From the NCBI GenBank assembly GCA_054601695.1, contig BAAHQB010000237.1:124001-188000 (forward strand): DNA of 64,000 bases, in the 5' to 3' direction. The notes beneath the pieces were generated by a model, which ran no database searches, was not told the DNA's origin, and worked only from the letters and a program-made list of their open reading frames with translations. Below are positions 1-64,000 of the stretch, in pieces. Both the position numbers and the translations under genes were made by a program. The stretch is from Amorphochlora amoebiformis. Taxonomy: Eukaryota > Cercozoa > Chlorarachniophyceae. Position 1 is the stretch's first letter, and the number at the start of each line of letters is the position of its first letter.

Positions 1-26
1 TATACATATTTATCAATAAATAAAAA

Positions 27-85
<59 letters not shown>

Positions 86-169
86 GTGTGAACATACACG
101 CACACACACACAAACACACACAAACACACACATACACACACACACACACAGAGAGACACACACACACAC

Positions 170-4105
<3,936 letters not shown>

Positions 4106-4139
4106 CTACATATATATGTATATATATATAATATATATG

Positions 4140-4224
<85 letters not shown>

Positions 4225-4317
4225 ATACAGCTTACATGAATGAACAAAATGAAACATATGTATAACTATACACACAGACACACAGATATTTATATATTAT
4301 ATATATGTATATATTTA

Positions 4318-4373
<56 letters not shown>

Positions 4374-4402
4374 ATTATATATATTATATATTATATTATA
4401 TA

Positions 4403-4447
<45 letters not shown>

Positions 4448-5181
4448 GTATATATATATTATTATTAAGATATACATACATATTGTACGTGCATACAATA
4501 CATGAATATACAAATAGTTGACTCAAAATGACTGATAGAGTAACATGGACACGTGTGCGTAAATTTGGATAATCCCGGAAGCAAAAACTTTAAAAAATCG
4601 CACACGTGTTACCACCGATACCCACGTGTTGTTAGAACGGTCAAAAGTGGTTAATTTTTACGAGTTGAAAAAGCCTAGTGCCCGGGTCCTGTTGGAAAAT
4701 CAAACGAAAAACTAAGCCAGAAAGTTATTTTTTCGCAATTTTTTCAATTATTCGACCATCGCTACATCCGTATATGCTTAATGGGTGCTGAAGTACGTGT
4801 AGTATATCTATATATTCATATATCGTACCTCTTCGATGGAAGACATTCGAATCGCTTGGTCCGGCAATGCCGAATTATTACGCAAAATTTGGTGAATCTG
4901 TCCCCGAAATACTAACTGGGTCCACATATCTCAGCGTAGATATCCACTTATCTACTCAATATATCATTTTTTTCTAGAAACAATATCTCACATATTGACT
5001 TGAATTATGAACATCAAAGATATCTCAGTTGATATCGTTACATAAGGTACCCCCCAGATAATCGCTCATACGTGGTCATTCTTGTTCGCCGATTTATTCT
5101 TCAATTTTTATTCCATCGACCTTGGAGCTGAATACGCTCTCATCCGCATCGGCCAAAGAAAAACCAACCCTGCTCCGTGCC
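4106..5181. promoter_or_regulatory. divergent intergenic region
   Basis: Positions 4106-4520 are mostly (TA)n. From about 4521 the composition becomes mixed and no exon fits either neighbour, so this is the likely shared upstream region of the minus-strand ankyrin gene and the plus-strand gene at 5182. CACGTG hexamers occur at 4551-4556, 4603-4608 and 4623-4628. The first two are embedded in an 11-bp inverted repeat (4549-4559 and 4599-4609). Confidence 0.4.
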
Positions 5182-5720
5182 ATGGGTTCAAGTCTCCAAA
5201 GTGGGTGCTCAAATGGGAGAGAAAGGGATGATGACGAAAGCGACGATGAGCCCGAAGAGGCGCCAACCTGTAAACCAGATCCCTCGATACTCACCTTCTA
5301 CCCTAACGACAAACAGTTCGTGACATATATTCGTTGTCTTCTTTAGTCTGTGAGGACATGCCTATGCCAGAAAAGACAACGAGCCAGAGAGATGTGTGTG
5401 TGATCTCTATTTCCAAGCCGCAAAATCTGCGATCTGTTCTAAAGAAATCCAAAGCTACCCCGAGCACGGTGGACATGGCCACCTTGGTCAAGAAAGAAGA
5501 AGCCAAAACAAACAGCACCCTGGAGAGCATCGATGGAGATAGACCCAACACCAAGAAAGTTGTGAGCTTCTCCATGCAAGGAGATGGCGCAGGAAGCGTG
5601 GTATCGGACGCCACGCATTCGACGACAGGACCCTCGGATAGAAAGCCAAAGCCAAAGCCAAAGCCAGAGAAGTCCAAGAGGAAGTCCACAGCTCTTGGGC
5701 GAGCGCTCGCGGGGCATTAG
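5182..5720 (+). CDS. small two-exon protein with possible PP1-docking motif
   Basis: Exon 1 is 5182-5269 and exon 2 is 5347-5720. The 77-nt intron (GTAAAC...TTCTTTAG) is phase 1, and splicing removes the in-frame stop at 5344. The product is about 153 aa. The start was chosen as the first ATG in the open frame, in a strong context (GTGCCATGGG). The protein has an acidic stretch (RERDDDESDDEPEEAP), then LRSVLKKSKATPS, then KKVVSFS, a run of KP repeats and a basic tail ending GRALAGH. KKVVSF fits the RVxF docking consensus of protein phosphatase 1 regulators. An upstream xVLKK element is reminiscent of the KGILK segment of inhibitor-2-like proteins. The function is therefore only suggested; the bulk is low complexity and probably disordered. 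Its composition is unlike the flanking TA-rich DNA. The alternative is an unspliced start at ATG 5358. Confidence 0.6.
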
Positions 5721-6590
5721 ACTTGACTCAGTCTGGATCATTTGTTCGACTATCGTACCGCCGGAGCCTGCATGTGCGCCCCGACAGTGAATTTTAGATC
5801 TTAAGTGGATTTTCTGAAGCTTCGGCCCTCAGTCAATCAGTTCTAGCAGAAGGAATTTCAGTCTTAGCAGTTATAGAAAACCCGTGTTTGTAGTTAATTA
5901 ATATGCGATGTGCGGCTTGCCTACGGGAACGTTGTCCTTGTACATTCGAAAAGCGTCGACAATCTAATTCTATCTAGTTATAATTAGTCGACAACCCAAC
6001 ATGTGGGAATCTCGCTGGACCGTGACCATTACTCTGAGACGGCAAAGCCGCAGCTCTAGAGCTACGTGTAGTACTAGAGTAGGGCCTATACATCTAGTAC
6101 ATGAGATAGTGCTACGTGTCAGCATGTGTCCGACACACATAGTCAATGATCTAGATGATTATATAGTATACCGTGAATAGTCATGCCAAGATCGATTATA
6201 TCTGTATCCGTTATCTACTAGATCTAGTTACTGCCAGACCTATCCCGTTCGGATAATATACCTAGATATCACTATCTACTAGATCTAGCTATAATATATA
6301 TACTTGAAAAAGCAGTGGATATTTCTAACTTCTAGACTTAGTATCAATACTGAGAAATGATTCAAACGCCAAACAACAACTGTTCTTGCCCACGTTACCC
6401 AGATTATCACGGTGACTATCTGCGTATCTCTGATTCGTCGCATTTGATCTTAAGAAAGTTCTAGAATGATCGAGAAAGACGATTCTGCGAGGTTGGAGTC
6501 TTGGACCTTCCTGTTCCTAGGTGTGCCTCGAGTATGGACCCTGAGGGTACACGTCTGAGGGACGGTCGGGGAGATAATTTTGAGCGACTG
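5721..6590. other. unique intergenic DNA, no gene seen
   Basis: Mixed-composition sequence downstream of the plus-strand gene. It contains repeated CTAGATCTAG/ATCTAGTT-type palindromic words (about 6040-6300). I found no exon that fits a neighbouring gene. Confidence 0.5.
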
Positions 6591-9116
<2,526 letters not shown>

Positions 9117-9777
9117 TAGGGTTAGGGTTGCGGTTAGGGTTAGGGTTACTGTTAGGGTTAGGGTTACGGTTAGGGTTAGGGTTACGGTTAGGGTTAGGGT
9201 TACGGTTAGGGTTAGGGTTACGGTTAGGGTTAGGGTTACGGTCAGGGTTAGGGTTACGGTTAGGGTTAGGGATAGGGTTACGGTTAGGGTTAGGGTTACG
9301 GTTAGGGTTAGGGTTACGGTTAGGGTTAGGGTTACGGTCAGGGTTATATTACGGTTGGAGTTAGGGTTAGAGTTAGGGTTAGGGTTAAACTTGAGATAGG
9401 GTTAGGGTTAGGATTTGAATTAGGGTTACAGGATAAGGTTAGACTTCAGCTGGGGTTAGGGTTAGGGTTGGAGCTAGGGTTAGGGTTAGGCTTGAACTAG
9501 GGTTAGGATTAGGGTTAGGGTTAGGGTTAGAGCTAGGGTTAGGTTTGTGAAGTGAATTTCTGCCTTCTGCGTGGCGTATGAATGTGAAATTCAAAGTGAT
9601 TCTTAGAGTCTCTCTTTCCCTTGGTGATCTAGGGTTAGGGTTACGGTTAGGGTTAGGGATAGGGTTAGGGTTATGGGTTCAGTAAATGAAATTGGGAGTG
9701 TTTCTTGAAAAATCTCGTTTTTGGAGGCTAGGGTTAGGTTAGGGTTAGGGTTAGGGTTAGGATTAGGGTAAATGACC
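9117..9777. repeat. interstitial TTAGGG array with 18-nt higher-order units
   Basis: From 9117 the array is TTAGGG with single-base variants. Between about 9120 and 9345 the order is regular: two TTAGGG units then one TTACGG, repeated about eleven times. Beyond that the array breaks into short TTAGGG runs separated by islands (9540-9630, 9676-9730). On the minus strand two islands, 9729 downward and 9628-9539, follow a CCTAG acceptor-like site and end in a TAA supplied by the CCCTAA repeat, so they could be alternative terminal exons of the kinesin gene. Confidence 0.8.
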
Positions 9778-46754
<36,977 letters not shown>

Positions 46755-46760
46755 TATCTA

Positions 46761-46798
<38 letters not shown>

Positions 46799-46886
46799 AA
46801 TATATATATACACATATCTGTATATGTGTATAACATGTATGTGTATACTTTTTATATACACAGTTTCAGTATATATGTATATTTAG

Positions 46887-46932
<46 letters not shown>

Positions 46933-47013
46933 GATATATACATATAGATGTGATATATAAATATATATATCCATAATCCATATATTATGTATATATATAC
47001 ATATGATTTTTAA

Positions 47014-47050
<37 letters not shown>

Positions 47051-47193
47051 CATTCAAGCAGAAAATACATTCTATGTCGTCATATATACATCTACATATA
47101 CATATACATATATGTATATATATATATATTGTATAAATATATATATATACATATACGAACATATGTATACATATATATATATATATATGTGCC
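46755..47193. other. spacer between tandem plus-strand genes
   Basis: (TA)n with short mixed islands at 46845-46875 and 47040-47085. No exon was identified. It presumably holds the 3' end of the Arg-rich gene and the promoter of the next gene. Confidence 0.4.
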
Positions 47194-51424
<4,231 letters not shown>

Positions 51425-52189
51425 TATTAGGGTTAGGGTTAGGGTTAGGGTTAGGGTTAGGGTTAGGGACAGGGATCAAGTCTCGCAATGTTTTATGTTT
51501 TGTAATATTACATATATATACATACATACATGTATAAATATTATATATATATATATATATAATATATTATATTACAAGACATAAAGATCAAAATATATAG
51601 ATACATATGATGATATTATATATATATATATATATACACATACATACATCTTACATATTATTACCAGAGCGAAGGTCCTCACACGTGAGACACGTGTCTG
51701 ATTTTGCGAGGCATATTCCTGGGCTTAAATAGAGGGTATAACTCTAATATAGACTGTAGAATTGGCTTCTCTTGAACTGAATGTTTGTCTAAATTATGAT
51801 TACCTAGATTACCGTGGTAACCTAAGTACTCTAAATTCTAGAAATTCTAGAAATTTCTATAGAAATTCTAGAAATTTCTATAGAACTACTAGAACTAGTA
51901 GAAATTCTAGAAATTTAATATTCTGTAGAAGTTTGTATCATGAATTCTTAACCAGAGATCTTTTTTTAAGTAATATTAACTAGATTAAACACTGGTAACA
52001 GTGTCTAGCTAGCTAGAATATTCTAGATATTATTACAATTTATAATTCAATTTAGCTAGTTTTAACAGAGACTCTATGATATATACGTATATATATATAC
52101 TAGTATATAGATTATATGAGTACATTTACTAGATTTAGTATATGTATGATGTCAATTTATCAATATCATGATCTCTATATATATACATG

Positions 52190-52221
<32 letters not shown>

Positions 52222-52234
52222 ATATATATACGTT

Positions 52235-52267
<33 letters not shown>

Positions 52268-52406
52268 GTGTATTAATACATATCTTAGCATACCAATTTT
52301 AATTCAACATATATATTTAAAAAATACATCCAGATAATCAACTCATAACTCCAATATCAACCCAACCTCTACCTTCTCCCCGGCCCCAACAGCTCGAAAA
52401 CTCAAA
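51425..52406. other. convergent intergenic region with TTCTAGAA-rich island
   Basis: No exon seen. 51480-51660 and 52080-52270 are (TA)n. 51830-51920 is a cluster of TTCTAGAA and TTCTATAGAA palindromes, giving TTCnnGAAnnTTC phasing. 52010-52060 is rich in CTAG. 52320-52400 is unique. Confidence 0.55.
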
Positions 52407-52914
52407 CTAACCCTTCCTCCCCGTCGCTTCATTCATCAGCTTATCAATAGTGGCCGCATCAATCTGCCCAACAGTCGCTGTTTTGATGGCGTCCGCAAGC
52501 TGCTGCTCCGTGATTTCGTTCGAGGCGTCCAGATTAGCCAGCTTGTTCTCATGGTCAGCCTTGGCTTGGTTCACGACGCGCTGGGCGTCGGCTGTCCCGC
52601 TACCTGTGCCTAGAAATCGAGGACATTAGAAGGATATACAATACATCGAGGCCAACAGAATGGGGGGAAACGGAGTTTTGAGCTGGTGGAGAGCACGGAT
52701 TACCGGCTTGGAGACCCAGGCGAGAGAGCGTGGAGCGAGTCGAGAAGATGGAGTCGCGGATCATGGTTTGGGTGTGCTGGAGGTCTGAAAATTTGTCTTG
52801 GAGGGCTTCTGACATTCGGTCGATGTCGTGGAGGTCTGATGTCTGCGAATGGGCTTGGGTTTGTGGGTGGAGACGTGTGTATGTATTGTAGTATATATGT
52901 GTTGTATATATATA

Positions 52915-53013
<99 letters not shown>

Positions 53014-53237
53014 GTACATATATTGCATGTATTCCCTAACAATACATCCACCAGAATACTTGTCTACATAAATAATGTGAACCTGCGCGTCCAGCTTAGC
53101 CTGCAACACAACCCTCCTCTTCTGAATCCTAAAATGCTGCTTCTTGTCATATAGTGCTCTCATCCTAGCCTCGAGTGCAACAGCCCTCATGGCACACTTC
53201 CGCGCCTGGAAAAAAAAAAAACATTCTCAAGAATGCA

Positions 53238-53271
<34 letters not shown>

Positions 53272-54098
53272 GCTCTCTCTCTCCTTTCCCCCTCTCCCTT
53301 CCTCATTCTCTTTCCTCTACTTTCTCCACCTTCATAAGCGCCTTGGTCGCCACCGACATCTCGTGGTTCGTCGCCGTGAGCTTCTCGTCGAGTCTCATGA
53401 GCTGCTCCTGCTGCATTTTAGTGAGGCTTCCTGCCAACGCACCGTAGTCGCCGCTCCCCGTTCCGTCATCATCGCTAGATTCCATCGCCATGTCCATTGT
53501 CGACCTAGATCCGACTGAAAATACAAGGAAGTAACATGTTACGGAGATCAAGAATATGGGAGAAAACACGCGCTTCGTGTGACGCATGCGAAAAATTATT
53601 CTCGATTAGGTCTCGCTGGAGAGAGGATTAGCTTGGAAGCGATTCAAGAGGGGTATCATAAATAATGCTATCTGGAGGGGGGGGGGGGAAATAAAAAACA
53701 TCGAGCAAGAATGATGAGATCTGAGGGGGCGGACATTCGACCTTTGTTTGAAAGCGACTGAAAGGAGAACTGAGGGCCTTCCTTCTGCGACGCGAACGCC
53801 TTGGCGATCTCCGACGGGTCTTGGAGCCCTGAGATGTCGAATTCCAGGCTCTCGGCGGCCGATTCCATCTCTGCGGCCTGGGTATGGGTTGAATTTCCTT
53901 GGATTCAGCTTAAAAATTCGCGGGGTTTTTGCTAAATATTGGCCTTTTTTCAAGGGTGTTGGGGGAGGATAAATAGCATGGGGTAGAGAGGAGAAAAGAC
54001 GGAAAGATTAAATGATATAAAAATTGTACCCTAGCAACGCTGGCGGCTAGTAGGAGCCCAGAGAGCACGATGCAATGAGACGCCAGTCTCATGGGCAT
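52407..54098 (-). CDS. secreted or organelle-targeted coiled-coil protein, six exons
   Basis: Exons on the minus strand: 54098-54030, 53877-53742, 53514-53330, 53205-53083, 52842-52704, 52609-52407. All phases agree, giving 284 aa with stop TAG at 52407. The first exon codes MPMRLASHCIVLSGLLLAAS then VAR, a good signal peptide (Arg, hydrophobic core, small residues before the likely cut). The mature part is acidic near its start (AESLEFDISGLQDPSEIAKA, SSDDDGTGSGDYG). It is then largely helical with heptad-like charged stretches (LTKMQQEQLMRLDEKL; MRALYDKKQHFRIQKRRVVL; MSEALQDKFSDLQHTQTMI; ADHENKLANLDASNEITEQ). I do not recognise a family; an extracellular or endomembrane structural role is a guess. 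Unlike its neighbours it has GC-richer codons, short introns (94-240 nt) and longer exons. One intron carries a (CT)n tract (53237-53285) and one a (TA)n tract. Confidence 0.82.
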
Positions 54099-55242
54099 AT
54101 TCGAAATTCAAACGGTGAGCGCGAAGATAATTATTTTTTTGTTAAATTCGCGGAGGTCTGGTTTTCTTATCTCATGGGTTCCATGTCGGCGGTGGATTTG
54201 TTTTTCGTATGAAATGAATGAATGAATATGTTCACAAGCGGCGTGTCCCATGCAGAATTCATCTTTAATTTTGCATTATCGGCCTTTTCCCGGTCCCAGA
54301 AGACATTGGGACCGCCATGACATATCCCGAAAAATTCAAAAAGATTATTTATCACTTCGGCTGAGAATCGCGCGTGCAAGCTCCGATCTTTCGATGGGCG
54401 CATGTTACGGTCGTCCCCTCCCTCCCCCCTGCCCGCCCTAGAGTCAATATTTTTTTCAAAAATAATAATTCGACGTGTGTTCTTCCAGGAACCCGCGCAA
54501 AATTGCCACCGGGGTACCTGCAAGATAGCACATGGGCAACGGTAGACTTAATGGTCAAAAGTAGCATGTTTTTTCCGAATTCTCGGCCGAAGATATCTTT
54601 CATTCTGTGATTTTCTCGGCTGTGGGAGGGGCGGGAGATAGAGAGATGGAGGATAAGCAGGGTGGCCACTTTATATGCACATAGGGATGAGAGAAAAAGC
54701 GTAGGGAAAGGGGAAATAGATTTCGATGAGAAAGAACTCACGTGAATTTCTATACATTTGTGTGTATAAATGTAGATTCGGGTCGTTGTGGATAAAGATG
54801 TATATGACAGCGACGCGGCTTTGAGAGGAAACCATGTAGTTTGAATAAATATACACGTAATATGTATGTATGTATATCGTCTATATGATTCTTTTTGTAA
54901 TCGTTTGTTTTTAGGTAATTTTCACATATATTGTTTCACATATTGTTCGCTCTTTTAGAATGCATATTTCTACATATTTCAAAAACTTTTCAACGTCATT
55001 TTTTTACCTTTGAGTTAATATCTTGCTCTTACGTTTCTCGAGAAAATTCTGAATACCATTTTTAGGTAATTTTACATGTATGACAATCTGTTTTCGATGC
55101 ATTTCGTGACTTATCGTTGTATGCTGGTTTTATATCGAATTTTACTTAGTCATCTGTGTATATACAAATATATTTAGGCTAAATACTATTTTTACGAAAC
55201 TTTGCATAATTAGAATAATTATGCATAAGTATGTTTACTATA

Positions 55243-55305
<63 letters not shown>

Positions 55306-55365
55306 GTATATATGTACATATATATACATTATATACAAATATATATATATATATATATGTGTGTG

Positions 55366-55420
<55 letters not shown>

Positions 55421-55569
55421 ATATATACGTGTGTATATATGTATATATATACATATATAAATACATATATACAAATAAAACTCGTTAAATAATACCACAT
55501 ACCCACACAATGCACCAAAAATAAAAAAATACACACCCCCTCCCCATCTCATATCCAAAAAGCGAATTA
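54099..55569. promoter_or_regulatory. divergent upstream region of the signal-peptide gene and formin
   Basis: Mixed-composition DNA from 54099 to about 55230, then (TA)n to 55480. The flanking genes are transcribed outward. Minus-strand frames here (such as 54523-54167) have no splice-consistent partner or protein-like pattern. No specific element was identified. Confidence 0.4.

Positions 55570-64000
<8,431 letters not shown>

Noticed and set aside
52686-53039. Plus-strand frame over the signal-peptide gene
   Set aside because: Antisense shadow of the well-supported minus-strand exons.
54167-54523. Minus-strand frame of 118 aa upstream of the signal-peptide gene
   Set aside because: No recognisable motif, no phase-consistent partner, and overlapping frames are equally open.

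Overview
This window is from a nuclear genome of an intron-rich eukaryote, probably a microbial one (protist or alga); I cannot place it more precisely. GT-AG introns interrupt every gene. Telomere-type TTAGGG/CCCTAA blocks are interstitial and lie in both orientations, so this is not a chromosome end. Roughly nine tenths of the DNA is (TA)n microsatellite, TTAGGG-type arrays and (CT)n tracts. The many long reading frames coding only Ile-Tyr, Ser-Leu, Arg-Glu, Leu-Gly or Val-Arg are translated microsatellites, not genes. The real coding sequence is in short exons (about 25-130 nt, a few longer) that look like islands between repeats. I recovered them by reading each non-repeat island in the frame and splice phase that joins the next one.

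Layout. (1) 219-4105, minus: ankyrin-repeat gene, running off the left edge. (2) 5182-5720, plus: small two-exon gene with a possible PP1-docking motif. (3) 9778-33097, minus: 42-exon kinesin, most like kinesin-7/CENP-E, about 758 aa, with the motor at the N-terminus and a coiled-coil tail. (4) 34707-46754, plus: 13-exon protein of about 383 aa with an Arg/Ser/Asn/Pro-rich C-terminus. (5) 47194-51424, plus: unknown protein of about 142 aa whose 3' end is uncertain. (6) 52407-54098, minus: compact GC-richer six-exon gene for a 284-aa protein with a predicted signal peptide and helical, coiled-coil-like segments. (7) 55570-64000, plus: formin with a proline-rich FH1 exon and FH2 exons running off the right edge. 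The genes are not nested: 3/4 and 6/7 are divergent, 2/3 and 5/6 are convergent, and 1/2 are divergent.

The most striking feature is a rule that recurs in nearly every gene. Many exons are accompanied by one to eleven partial, decaying copies ('echoes') inside the neighbouring introns. Echoes upstream of the intact exon carry its acceptor-side end and have lost the donor. Echoes downstream carry its donor-side end and have lost the acceptor. The intact exon is always the single copy with both splice sites. A second unusual feature is that several introns are built largely from telomeric repeat in either orientation, and the repeat units abut or form the splice sites.

Three proteins suggest cytoskeletal roles (kinesin, formin, ankyrin repeats), but I see no evidence of a functional cluster. 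All gene models are manual, phase-checked inferences without transcript support.
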